Below, in pieces: positions 7,869 through 17,027 of a stretch of DNA of 17,034 bases; position 1 is the stretch's first letter; the number at the start of each line of letters is the position of its first letter. The translations under genes were made by a program, and so were the position numbers. The DNA comes from Pseudomonadota bacterium (GTDB lineage: Bacteria > Pseudomonadota > Alphaproteobacteria > Rhizobiales > Devosiaceae): NCBI GenBank assembly GCA_023415605.1, contig JAEZKB010000037.1:1-17034 (forward strand), read 5' to 3'. Below the pieces are notes generated by a model. It was not told the DNA's origin. It saw only the letters and a program-made list of their open reading frames with translations, and did not search any database.

Positions 7869-7889
7869 GCCTCCCGATATAAGGGAGGC
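7869..7889 (+). promoter_or_regulatory. Hairpin masking the Shine-Dalgarno sequence of the serine hydrolase gene
   Basis: GCCTCCC (7869-7875) is an exact reverse complement of GGGAGGC (7883-7889), with a 7-nt loop GATATAA. The right arm contains GGGAGG, the obvious ribosome-binding site of the gene starting at 7896. When the stem forms, the SD is fully paired and the AUG lies 6 nt beyond it. The pairing is seen directly; a role in translational control is inference. It could instead serve as an erpA 3' hairpin, but no T-run follows. Confidence 0.55.
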
Positions 7890-7895
7890 ATCTTC

Positions 7896-9008
7896 ATGAC
7901 ATTTAATGACAACGTTGACGCGGCAATCGATGTCGCGCTGGTGAACCGTATTGTCGGTTGCACCGTGATCGTTCAGCAGAACGGCAAGGAGGTCTATGCC
8001 CGCAGTGCCGGCCTAGCCGACCGCGAAGCGAACCGTCCCGTCGAACGCAATGCCATCTGGCGCCTCGCTTCGGTCACCAAGCCCATTGTCGCAACCGCCG
8101 CGTTGCGCATGATGGAAGAGGGCCTGCTCCGGCTCGATGATCCGGTGACCAAGTACCTACCCTACTTCACCCCGCCGAGCCCGGATGGGGTCGTGCGGCC
8201 AATTACGCTTCGCCAGCTCTTCGCGCATACGTCCGGTCTTTCCTATGACACGACGCCAAAGGATGTGGCGCCCGGTATGTCCGGCCCCATGATCACACTC
8301 GAAGAAAACCTCCGCCGACTGGCCAAGGCGCCATTGCTGTTTGCACCGGGTACCGGCTGGGCTTACGGCACCAGCATCGACGTGCTCGGTGGCGTAGTCG
8401 CCGCCATCAATGGCTCGAGCCTCGAAGCGGCGGTGAAAAAATACGTCGCGGGCCCGCTCGGCATGGTCGACTGGGGCTTTACCCCGACCGACCCGTCCCG
8501 CGTCACCGCCAACTACTGGAACGGCGAACTCCCGGTACCATCCATCGTACCCCCCGCTCGCATCACCATGGAGAACCGGCAGGGCACGATGTGGGAGGTC
8601 GACCGGATCTTCAATGCCGATGCTCCGCAGTCGGGCGGCGGCGGCTCCTGCGGTACCGCCGACGACGTCATGAAAATGCTCGAAGTCTACAATGGCGGGA
8701 GTTTCCTCAAGCCCGAAACGGTCGCTGAAGCGCTCACGAACCAGATCGGCAGCCTGCCGCGCCGCGAGAGTGACGCCGGCAAGCGCTTTACCCTGATCGG
8801 CGCCATCATCGACGACCCGAACGCCGCTCGGAGTCCCTGCCCCGCTGGCACGCTCGACTGGGGCGGCGCCTGGGGCCACAACTGGATCATCGATCCGATC
8901 AACCGCATCACCGTGCTGGTTTGCACCAACACCGCGCCTGATGGCTGCAACGGGCCGTTCCGCGAGGAGATCCGCGACGCGGTTTACGCTGCGCTGGTCA
9001 AAAGCTAG
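7896..9008 (+). CDS. Serine hydrolase of the beta-lactamase / family VIII esterase fold
   Basis: This 370-residue protein belongs to the class C beta-lactamase-like superfamily. The nucleophile motif S-x-x-K is S59-V-T-K62, in RLASVTKPIVATAALRMM. The second motif is centred on Tyr157 in GWAYGTSIDVLGG; it reads Y-G-T instead of the Y-x-N of true beta-lactamases. A W-G-G-A-W-G element (322-327) stands where the lactamase K-T-G normally is. Together these resemble family VIII carboxylesterases. The precise substrate cannot be read from the sequence. No signal peptide is present, so it is probably cytoplasmic and unlikely to be a resistance enzyme. The ATG at 7896 has AAGGGAGG 7 nt upstream, inside a hairpin. 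It lies between erpA and xth and ends 29 nt before xth. Confidence 0.88.
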   Translation: MTFNDNVDAAIDVALVNRIVGCTVIVQQNGKEVYARSAGLADREANRPVERNAIWRLASVTKPIVATAALRMMEEGLLRLDDPVTKYLPYFTPPSPDGVVRPITLRQLFAHTSGLSYDTTPKDVAPGMSGPMITLEENLRRLAKAPLLFAPGTGWAYGTSIDVLGGVVAAINGSSLEAAVKKYVAGPLGMVDWGFTPTDPSRVTANYWNGELPVPSIVPPARITMENRQGTMWEVDRIFNADAPQSGGGGSCGTADDVMKMLEVYNGGSFLKPETVAEALTNQIGSLPRRESDAGKRFTLIGAIIDDPNAARSPCPAGTLDWGGAWGHNWIIDPINRITVLVCTNTAPDGCNGPFREEIRDAVYAALVKS

Positions 9009-9037
9009 GGTCGCCCACAATCCCTGAGGAGTCGCCG

Positions 9038-9817
9038 ATGCGCATCGCCACCTGGAACATCAACGGTGTCAAAGCCCGCTTCGAGCAACTCCTCAAGTGG
9101 CTGGAAGAGGAAAGCCCGGACATCGTCTGCCTGCAGGAGCTCAAGTCGGTCGACGAGGGTTTCCCGCGCCTGGAGATCGAGGCTCTCGGCTACAATGTCG
9201 AGACCAACGGTCAGAAGAGCTGGAACGGCGTCGCCATCCTCTCGAAAAACAAGTTCGACGAGGTGCTGCGCGGCCTGCCCGGCGACGATACCGATGAGCA
9301 GGCGCGCCTCATCGAGGGCGTGTTCTCAGTCGAGGGAGCGGCCATCCGCGTTTGCTGCATCTATCTGCCTAATGGCAATCCGGTCGGCACGGAGAAATAT
9401 CCCTATAAGCTTGGCTGGATGGACCGGTTGATCAAGCATGTGGAAAGCCGCCTGGCCTACGAAGAACCGTTTATCCTCCTGGGCGATTTCAACATCATTC
9501 CGGCTGCCATCGACGCCAAGAACCCGGCGCAGTGGGTGGGGGATGCCCTCTTTCGCCCGGAAAGCGCACAGCGCTGGCGCACGCTGATCAATTTGGGGCT
9601 GACCGACGCCCTGCGAGCCGTCACTGACGAGCAGCGCTTCACCTTTTGGGACTTCAAGACCTTCGGCTGGGACCGCGACGACGGCATCCGCATCGACCAT
9701 CTGCTGCTCTCGCCGCAGGCCGCCGACCGCCTTGAGGACGTCGTCATCCACCGGGAAGTCCGCGGCCGCGACAAGCCCAGCGACCACGTCCCGGTCGAGG
9801 GTATATTCGCGTTCTAG
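9038..9817 (+). CDS. xth: Exodeoxyribonuclease III (AP endonuclease)
   Basis: This 259-residue enzyme of the ExoIII/APE1 family cuts DNA 5' to abasic sites and digests double-stranded DNA 3' to 5' in base excision repair. Active-site elements are visible: N7 in WNINGVKAR, metal ligand E34 in LQELK, Y109 in IYLPNGNP, D150 and N152 in LGDFNII, D220 in RIDHLLL, and the terminal D249-H250 pair in PSDHVPVEG. Length and spacing match bacterial XthA. The ATG at 9038 has GAGGAG at 9026-9031. The gene ends in TAG at 9815-9817, immediately abutting the stop codon of the convergent NUDIX gene. It probably shares a transcript with the upstream serine hydrolase (29-nt gap). Confidence 0.95.
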   Translation: MRIATWNINGVKARFEQLLKWLEEESPDIVCLQELKSVDEGFPRLEIEALGYNVETNGQKSWNGVAILSKNKFDEVLRGLPGDDTDEQARLIEGVFSVEGAAIRVCCIYLPNGNPVGTEKYPYKLGWMDRLIKHVESRLAYEEPFILLGDFNIIPAAIDAKNPAQWVGDALFRPESAQRWRTLINLGLTDALRAVTDEQRFTFWDFKTFGWDRDDGIRIDHLLLSPQAADRLEDVVIHREVRGRDKPSDHVPVEGIFAF

Positions 9818-10303
9818 CTAGATCAGCTGAAATTCGCCGGTCTGCTTCCACCGCAGCCAGGCTTCGACGCTGCGGCGGTGATTTGGCACCATCTCCGGCA
9901 GGTCGAGCGGGTCGGACCATTGGTAACCGATCGATTCCCCATCCATGGGGCGCGGCTCGCCCGAATAGTCGGCGCAGCTGAACATCAGCGAGAAGTTCTG
10001 CGTCACGTCGCCATTGGGAAAGGTGGTGGTCTCCCACCTGGGGTCGCTGGCGACGCCGAACGGGGTGATGGCGCCGAGCACCATGTCGGTCTCCTCGGTC
10101 ACCTCGCGGCGGATGGTTTGTTCCAGCGATTCCCCGACCTCGGCGGCGCCGCCGATCAGCGCCCAGATGCGGAAGTCGGCGCGGTGGTCGAGGAGAATGC
10201 GGCCATCGACGCGCTCGATGACGATGCGCGTGCCCGGCATCAGCACGATGTGGTTACCGATGACGGCCCGGAGTTGTCCGAGCCAGCTTTCGGCGAAGCT
10301 CAC
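9818..10303 (-). CDS. NUDIX hydrolase
   Basis: This 161-residue NUDIX protein would hydrolyse a nucleoside diphosphate linked to another group; the substrate cannot be told. The NUDIX box runs from G52 to M74: G52, E58, then R66-E67-V-T-E70-E71. The catalytic Glu residues are intact, but the usual Gly before the last hydrophobic residue is Asp73. The preceding strand R-I-W-A-L-I-G-G-A matches the standard fold. The start is GTG at 10303, 9 nt after the stop of the ExoR-like gene and without a strong SD, which suggests coupling to it. Its TAG stop (9818-9820) touches the xth stop. It is the last gene of the ilvD-exoR-NUDIX group. Confidence 0.88.
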   Translation of the reverse strand: MSFAESWLGQLRAVIGNHIVLMPGTRIVIERVDGRILLDHRADFRIWALIGGAAEVGESLEQTIRREVTEETDMVLGAITPFGVASDPRWETTTFPNGDVTQNFSLMFSCADYSGEPRPMDGESIGYQWSDPLDLPEMVPNHRRSVEAWLRWKQTGEFQLI

Positions 10304-10312
10304 CGCAATGGC

Positions 10313-11132
10313 CTAGAGGCCGCCGAAGCGCGGGCCGAGCGTGTCGGCCAGTTCCATGCCCTTCTTTCGCTGCTCGGGCGTGGCGACGGACATGGCGTTC
10401 TGCAGCAGCTCGTTCACCCAGCCTTCGTCCGTGGTGCCGGCGACGCGGCGGCTGGCGACGGTGAGCCACATCAGCCCCTCTTCCGGGTTGGCCTGCACGC
10501 CGTCGCCGTTGAACACCATCGTGCCGAGCCGCGCCTGCGCCTGCGCCTGGCCCTTGCGGGCCGCGAGCGTCAGCCAGCGGTAGCTGAGCTTAGGGATATC
10601 TCCAAGCGCCTTGTCGTCGGTGTACATCTCGCCCAGCATGTACTGGGCGTCGGCATTGCCGAAGTAGGTTGCAGCATGCTGCACCCGCCGCTCGTACTCG
10701 GTCTGATCAGGCTTGAGCCCGGCTTCCGGCAGGCCGTCGCGATAGTATTCGCCGACCTTGACGAAACTCTGCGCCACGATCTCGGCATCGAGACCCTTGG
10801 GGGCCGCGTCGGCGTGTTCAACGGCAATCTTGTTGAAGTAGCCGAAGGCACGGACCTTGTCCTGCTGCACGCCCTCGCCGTTCTCATACATCAGTCCGAG
10901 CTGCCAGAGCGCCGCCGGTTGGCCCTCGGCCGCGGCTTCCTCCAGCACCGACATCAGGTCAGAACCGGAAATACCGGCGCCATCGAGCATGTTGGCCATG
11001 CCCAGCGCCGCATCGAGCGCTGTCTCCGCGGGTGCGCTCGTCACCGGCACCAGGGCATCCTGCGCCACGGACGTGGTGACGATCGCACAAGCGATCGCCA
11101 GCCCCGCCGCAGCGGAGATCAGGGAATTGGCC

Positions 11133-11146
<14 letters not shown>
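10313..11146 (-). CDS. exoR: ExoR-like periplasmic Sel1-repeat regulator
   Basis: This 277-residue exported protein starts with a signal peptide (residues 1-29: MRIFRANS, then a hydrophobic stretch ending TTSVAQ). It then carries Sel1/TPR-like repeats, clearest at about 66-105 (AAAEGQPAALWQLGLMYENG), 157-195 (AATYFGNADAQYMLGEMY) and 196-232 (ARKGQAQAQARLGTMVFNGD, then ANPEEGLMWLTVA). The layout and blocks such as KIVxQSFVK-like EIVAQSFVKVGEYY and AMSVATPEQR resemble rhizobial ExoR. ExoR is the periplasmic protein that binds and restrains the ExoS/ChvG sensor kinase and so controls exopolysaccharide, motility and acid/envelope stress. That assignment is from memory of the family; no chvG or chvI lies nearby. 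Its ATG overlaps the end of ilvD by 14 nt, with a strong AGAAGGAG 4 nt upstream. If not ExoR, it is a generic exported Sel1 protein. Confidence 0.7.
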
Positions 11147-12857
<1,711 letters not shown>

Positions 12858-12909
12858 CTTCCCGTTCCGCTCGCTCGGCTTACCGACCCGAACGCATCAC
12901 CGCGTCCGC

Positions 12910-12926
12910 TTGGTCGGGATGACCAA
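12910..12926 (-). repeat. Inverted repeat in the ilvD 5' leader
   Basis: TTGGTC (12910-12915) and GACCAA (12921-12926) are exact reverse complements around a 5-nt spacer. It lies about 53 nt upstream of the ilvD ATG. It could be an RNA hairpin in the leader or a binding site for a dimeric regulator; the sequence alone does not decide. Confidence 0.45.
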
Positions 12927-13030
12927 ACAAGGCTTAAGGGCGGAGAGCACAGTGATGGCCCGGCAGGAGAAGCTTTCGCCACCCTCCCTGAAAATCCGAC
13001 CGCCCATGCCCCTGTCCTCTCCCCCTTTTC

Positions 13031-13059
13031 AGGTGAGATTGTGGCGAGGTTCCTCACCT
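13031..13059 (-). repeat. Inverted repeat with a competing pairing option in the ilvD leader
   Basis: AGGTGAG (13031-13037) and CTCACCT (13053-13059) pair perfectly around a 15-nt spacer. In the minus-strand transcript the first arm can instead pair with the CCTCGCC inside that spacer (7 positions including one G-U, with a very tight loop). The two pairings exclude each other, the geometry of an RNA switch. The first arm also contains the stop codon of the 24-codon small ORF. Confidence 0.4.
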
Positions 13060-13128
13060 AATGGTTAGTCGCCAAGGGGGCGGCAGGGATTCAATTGGGG
13101 GTGTGGCAAAAACGACACGAGCCTTCAT
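13054..13128 (-). CDS. Possible 24-codon leader ORF upstream of ilvD
   Basis: An ATG at 13128 opens 24 codons ending in TGA at 13054-13056. The peptide reads MKARVVFATPPIESLPPPWR followed by L-T-I-R. It has scattered Val, Ile and Leu codons and a Pro-Pro-Pro run, but no block of consecutive branched-chain codons like a classical ilv attenuator. No good SD precedes it. The stop codon falls in a hairpin arm, which is the only structural hint of a leader-peptide role. It could easily be a chance ORF. Confidence 0.2.
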   Translation of the reverse strand: MKARVVFATPPIESLPPPWRLTIR

Positions 13129-13139
13129 GGCCTAGGCGC

Positions 13140-14138
13140 CTAGAGCCACTTCCTGCGCTTCATCCAGAGAACAATAGCGAGCGCCAGGGCTGCCAGCCCG
13201 CCGGTGACCACCCAGAAGGCCCATGGGCTGTCGTGGAAGGGAATGCCGGATACGTTCATGCCGAGGATACCGCTGATCACCGTCAACGGCATGAAGACCG
13301 CCGTCACCGCCGCGAGAACCAGCATGGTCTGGTTCATTTGCTCGGCACGGGTGTCCAGGATCTGTTCGTGTACCAGCACGGCGCGTTCAGAGAGGCTCTG
13401 CAGTTCGTCCCCGAGCCGGGCCGTCCGGGCGGAGGCCTCGCGCAGACGGGTGCGGTCACGGGCGGTGAGGAAGCTCAGTTCTTCGATTTCGAGGGTGTTC
13501 AGGACGTCGCGCTGCGGCCAGACCAGGCGGCGAAGCTGGATCAGCGTGCGGCGCAGCCGCGCGAGCTTGATGCCGATATTCTGACGCTTGCCGATCATTA
13601 GCGTTTCCTCGACATCGTCGAGGTTGTCGCCCATGCGCTCGACCAACGGCTCCATCCGATCCGCAGCGCGCAACGCCAGACGCGCGACGAGGTCGGCTGG
13701 CGACACTGGCGCGTGATGCGTTTGCTGCCACTGGCTGAGGCCCAACAAGTCGACGATGTTGAGCTCGGACGCAACGATGACACGTCCCTTTTCGATGAGG
13801 AGGCTCAGAAGCTGCCGTCCGACATCCTCAGGCTCTGCCCCGGGGCGGGCGACGCGCAGCACCACCATGGCGCGGTCGTCGAGCACGGTGCATCGCGTGC
13901 GGGTGTTGGGCACGGTGAGGAGTTCGGCATTGAAATCGCCGACCTCCTTCTTGAGCCAGACCTTGAATTCCGGGGCGCGGAGATTGCCGGCGACCAGCGC
14001 ATAGCCACGCGCTGGCACGGTGTATTCCGCCTCTTCGGTCTCTTCGAGTTTACGCACGCCGCCCCGGCCGTCGAAGACAACGACCGTCATCCAGTCCTTG
14101 ACCGGAGGACGGGCGTTGCTCGCCGGTGCCGAGACCAT
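13140..14138 (-). CDS. zntB: CorA-family divalent metal transporter, ZntB-like
   Basis: This 332-residue inner-membrane protein of the CorA/ZntB superfamily has a large N-terminal cytoplasmic domain (about 1-265) with a long helical, coiled section (VEETLMIGKRQNIGIKLARL and the R-R-T-L-I-Q-L-R-R that follows). Two C-terminal membrane helices follow: about 271-290 (MLVLAAVTAVFMPLTVISG) and 304-324 (WAFWVVTGGLAALALAIVLW). The signature G-M-N is in GILGMNVSGIP at the end of the first helix. The short loop and ZntB-like N-terminus suggest Zn2+ transport, but CorA Mg2+ function cannot be excluded. The ATG at 14138 is 4 nt past the valS stop, with a poor SD. An in-frame ATG at 14090 has AAGGA 4 nt upstream and may be the true start (316 residues). 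Confidence 0.87.
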   Translation of the reverse strand: MVSAPASNARPPVKDWMTVVVFDGRGGVRKLEETEEAEYTVPARGYALVAGNLRAPEFKVWLKKEVGDFNAELLTVPNTRTRCTVLDDRAMVVLRVARPGAEPEDVGRQLLSLLIEKGRVIVASELNIVDLLGLSQWQQTHHAPVSPADLVARLALRAADRMEPLVERMGDNLDDVEETLMIGKRQNIGIKLARLRRTLIQLRRLVWPQRDVLNTLEIEELSFLTARDRTRLREASARTARLGDELQSLSERAVLVHEQILDTRAEQMNQTMLVLAAVTAVFMPLTVISGILGMNVSGIPFHDSPWAFWVVTGGLAALALAIVLWMKRRKWL

Positions 14139-14142
14139 TGCG

Positions 14143-16983
14143 TCAGCTCAGCCGGGCCAGGGCCGCGGCGAGGCGTTCGCGGCGCTCCACCGCCGCCTGG
14201 CGGCGTTCGCGCTGCTCTTCGATCACCTCCGGCGGGGCCTTGGCGACGAACTGCTCGTTGCTGAGCTTGCGATCGATCTTTTCGATCTCACTGTCTTCCT
14301 TGGCGATATCCTTGGCGAGGCGGCCCTGCTCGACCGAGATGTCGATGACGCCGGCGAGGGGCAGCGCCAGCGTGGCTTCGCCGACGATGATCTGGGCCGA
14401 GCCTTTGGGCGCATCCGAGCCGTAATCGACGCTCTCGAGGCGGGCGAGACGCATCAGCGTCTGCAACTGGCTCTCGACGCGGGTGCCGGTATCGGCACCT
14501 GCTCCGATGATCAGCAACGGAATCTTGGCGCCGGCCGGCACGTTCATTTCGGTGCGGACCGAGCGGATGGCCGACACCACCTCGATCAGCCAGTTGAGTT
14601 CGGCGTCGGCCTCCGGATCCTCGAAGCCGCCGGTCGGCCAGTCCGAGAGGATCAGCAGGCGCTCGCGCGCCGGGCCCGACTTGCCGGTTTCCGCCCAAAG
14701 TTCTTCGGTGACGAACGGCATGAAGGGATGCAGCAGCGCCAGGATCTGGTCGAGCACATAGGCGGCAGTCGCCTGCGTCTCCGCCTTGGCGGCGGCATCT
14801 TCGCCCTGCAGCACCGGCTTGGCCAGTTCGAGATACCAGTCGCAGAAGGTGCCCCAGACGAAGTCATAGGCGGCGTTCGCGGCTTCGTTGAACTTGTAGT
14901 CCTCGATATGCCGGGTCACCGTCGCGGCGGCACGCGTGGTTGCGCCGACGATCCAGCGGTTGACTGCGAGCTTGCTCTGCGCCGGATCAAACCCTTCGAC
15001 ACGGCGGCACTCGTTCATTTCCATGAAGCGGGCGGCGTTCCAGAGCTTGGTCACGAAGTTGCGGTAGCCCTCGACGCGCGAAATGGCGAGCCGCATGTCG
15101 CGGCCCTGCGCCGCCATGGCGGCCAGCGTGAAGCGGGTGGCGTCAGCGCCATAGGTGTCGATAAGCACCAGCGGGTCGATGACGTTGCCCTTGGTCTTGC
15201 TCATCTTTTGCCCGTGCTCGTCGCGCACGAGGGCATGCATGTAGACGGTGTGGAAGGGCTCGGTGCCGGTGAATTCGAGGCCCATCATCATCATGCGGGC
15301 GACCCAGAAGAAGATGATGTCGAAACCGGTGACCAGCACGTCCGTCGGGTAGTACTTCTTGAGTTCGGGCGTATCCTTGGGCCAGCCCATGGTCGAGAAC
15401 GGCCACAGCGCCGACGAGAACCAGGTGTCGAGCACGTCCTCGTCGCGATGCAGCGGGACCTTGCTGTCCTTGAGTTCGGCGAACGGGTCGGAGGCTTTGA
15501 TCTGGGCCCATTTGGCGGCGTCCTGGCGGTCGCGCTGGGTGGCCTCGAAGTCCTGGTAGAGTTTCTGGTAGGCGGGCGAGGTGACGCCCGAATTGTGGAA
15601 CTCGACGACCTTGCCGTAATAGGCCTTGGCCTGCTCGCGGATATCCGCCTCGCCAGTCCCCACAAAGCATTTCGGCCCGGCATCGGCCTTGCCGAAGTCG
15701 GGATCACCGGCCACGCGCGGGCCGTACCATGCCGGGATCTGGTGGCCCCACCACAGTTGGCGCGAAATACACCAGGGTTTGATGTTCTCCATCCACGCGT
15801 AATAGGTGTTCTCGTACTGCTTGGGCACGAACTTGGTACGGCCTTCGCGCACCGAAGCCAGCGCCGGCTCGGCGAGAATGTCAGCCTTCACGAACCACTG
15901 GTCGGTCAGGTAGGGCTCGATGACGATCTGTTTGCTCTTCTCGTCATAGGGCACCATGATTTTCTTTTCTTCGACCCAGACGAGCACGCCCAGGGCGTCG
16001 AGATCGGTGACGATCCGGTCACGCGCCTCGAACCGGTCGAGCCCACGGTATTCCTTGGGCGCGTAACCGTTGATCTTGCCGTTGGTGGTGAAGATGTTGA
16101 TCGGCTTGAGGTTGTGGCGAACGCCGACTTCGAAGTCGTTGAAGTCGTGCGCCGGGGTGATCTTCACCGCGCCCGAGCCCAGTTCAGGGTCGGCGTAGTC
16201 GTCACCGACGATCGGGATGCGGCGGCCCACCAGCGGCAGCACCACATACTTGCCGATGAGATGCTTGAAGCGCTCGTCCTCGGGGTGCACGGCCACCGCC
16301 GCGTCGCCGAGCATGGTTTCCGGGCGGGTGGTGGCCACGACGATGCTCTCATCGGATCCATCGACCGGATATTTGAGGTGCCACATCTTGCCGTTGGTCT
16401 CGATATTCTCGACCTCGAGGTCCGAGATCGCGGTTTCGAGGCCGGGGTGCCAGTTCACCAGCCGCTTGGCGCGGTAGATCAGGCCTTTCTTATAGAGCTC
16501 GACGAACACCTTAAGCACGGCCTCGGAGAGGCCCTCGTCCATGGTGAAGCGTTCGCGCGAAAAGTCGGCCGAAGCGCCGAGACGCTTCAACTGGTTCATG
16601 ATGGTACCGCCGCTTTCGGCCTTCCACTCCCAGACGCGGCGCAGGAATTCCTCGCGGCCAAGTTCGCGGCGACCCGGCTGCTGCTTCTCGTTGAGCTGGC
16701 GCTCGACGATCATCTGCGTGGCGATGCCGGCGTGATCCGTGCCTGGCTGCCACAGCACGTCCTTGCCGCGCATGCGCTCGAAGCGGATCAGGATGTCCTG
16801 GATGGTGTTGTTGAGTGCGTGACCGATATGCAGCGAACCCGTCACATTGGGCGGCGGGATGACGATCGAAAAGGTCTCGGCACCCGGCTTTGCACCGGCC
16901 CCAGCGGCGAACGCCTCGGCGTCCTGCCAGCTCTGGTAGATCCGGCCTTCCACGGCGGCGGGTTCGTAGGTCTTTTCGAGCAT
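14143..16983 (-). CDS. valS: Valyl-tRNA synthetase
   Basis: This class I synthetase charges tRNA-Val and edits Thr. From the ATG at 16983 it is 946 residues, full length. HIGH is at ~52-55 (NVTGSLHIGHALN) and KMSKT at ~593-597 (GQKMSKTKGNVIDP). The CP1 editing domain lies between them, with VVATTRPETMLGDAAVAVHP, and the anticodon-binding domain and C-terminal tRNA-binding coiled coil are present (SEIEKIDRKLSNEQFVAKAP, then EVIEEQRERRQAAVERRERL). The frame is open 10 codons further, to a GTG at 17013, but that stretch (MAGSCCWIDL) is encoded partly by a hairpin and is not like ValRS. Only a weak GGAT precedes the ATG. The zntB-like gene starts 4 nt after its stop. Confidence 0.97.
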   Translation of the reverse strand: MLEKTYEPAAVEGRIYQSWQDAEAFAAGAGAKPGAETFSIVIPPPNVTGSLHIGHALNNTIQDILIRFERMRGKDVLWQPGTDHAGIATQMIVERQLNEKQQPGRRELGREEFLRRVWEWKAESGGTIMNQLKRLGASADFSRERFTMDEGLSEAVLKVFVELYKKGLIYRAKRLVNWHPGLETAISDLEVENIETNGKMWHLKYPVDGSDESIVVATTRPETMLGDAAVAVHPEDERFKHLIGKYVVLPLVGRRIPIVGDDYADPELGSGAVKITPAHDFNDFEVGVRHNLKPINIFTTNGKINGYAPKEYRGLDRFEARDRIVTDLDALGVLVWVEEKKIMVPYDEKSKQIVIEPYLTDQWFVKADILAEPALASVREGRTKFVPKQYENTYYAWMENIKPWCISRQLWWGHQIPAWYGPRVAGDPDFGKADAGPKCFVGTGEADIREQAKAYYGKVVEFHNSGVTSPAYQKLYQDFEATQRDRQDAAKWAQIKASDPFAELKDSKVPLHRDEDVLDTWFSSALWPFSTMGWPKDTPELKKYYPTDVLVTGFDIIFFWVARMMMMGLEFTGTEPFHTVYMHALVRDEHGQKMSKTKGNVIDPLVLIDTYGADATRFTLAAMAAQGRDMRLAISRVEGYRNFVTKLWNAARFMEMNECRRVEGFDPAQSKLAVNRWIVGATTRAAATVTRHIEDYKFNEAANAAYDFVWGTFCDWYLELAKPVLQGEDAAAKAETQATAAYVLDQILALLHPFMPFVTEELWAETGKSGPARERLLILSDWPTGGFEDPEADAELNWLIEVVSAIRSVRTEMNVPAGAKIPLLIIGAGADTGTRVESQLQTLMRLARLESVDYGSDAPKGSAQIIVGEATLALPLAGVIDISVEQGRLAKDIAKEDSEIEKIDRKLSNEQFVAKAPPEVIEEQRERRQAAVERRERLAAALARLS

Positions 16984-17003
16984 GAGGTCTATCCAGCAAC
17001 AAG

Positions 17004-17027
17004 AGCCCGCCACGAATGGGGCGGGCT
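17004..17027 (-). terminator. Terminator-like hairpin just upstream of valS
   Basis: AGCCCGCC (17004-17011) and GGCGGGCT (17020-17027) form a perfect 8-bp GC-rich stem with an 8-nt loop. On the minus strand it is followed by CTTGTTGC, a weak U-rich tract. It most likely ends transcription of a gene lying beyond the window. It stops only 20 nt before the valS ATG, so it may also lie within the valS leader. Confidence 0.55.

Larger units (their letters stand above)
12858..13139 (-). promoter_or_regulatory. Long structured leader region upstream of ilvD
   Basis: This 282-nt gap separates zntB and ilvD and contains no large gene. On the minus strand, in order, it shows a 24-codon small ORF (13128 to 13054); a 7-bp inverted repeat AGGTGAG/CTCACCT (13031-13059) whose first arm contains that ORF's stop codon; a purine-rich G stretch (about 13005-13027); and a 6-bp hairpin TTGGTC/GACCAA (12910-12926) about 53 nt before the ilvD start. 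No T-run follows the hairpins and I found no convincing -35/-10 pair. The ilvD promoter is presumably here. Confidence 0.45.

Noticed and set aside
16984..17013. N-terminal extension of ValRS from the GTG at 17013
   Set aside because: The ten extra residues overlap a terminator-like hairpin and do not resemble ValRS N-termini. The ATG at 16983 starts the family-typical MLEKTYEP.
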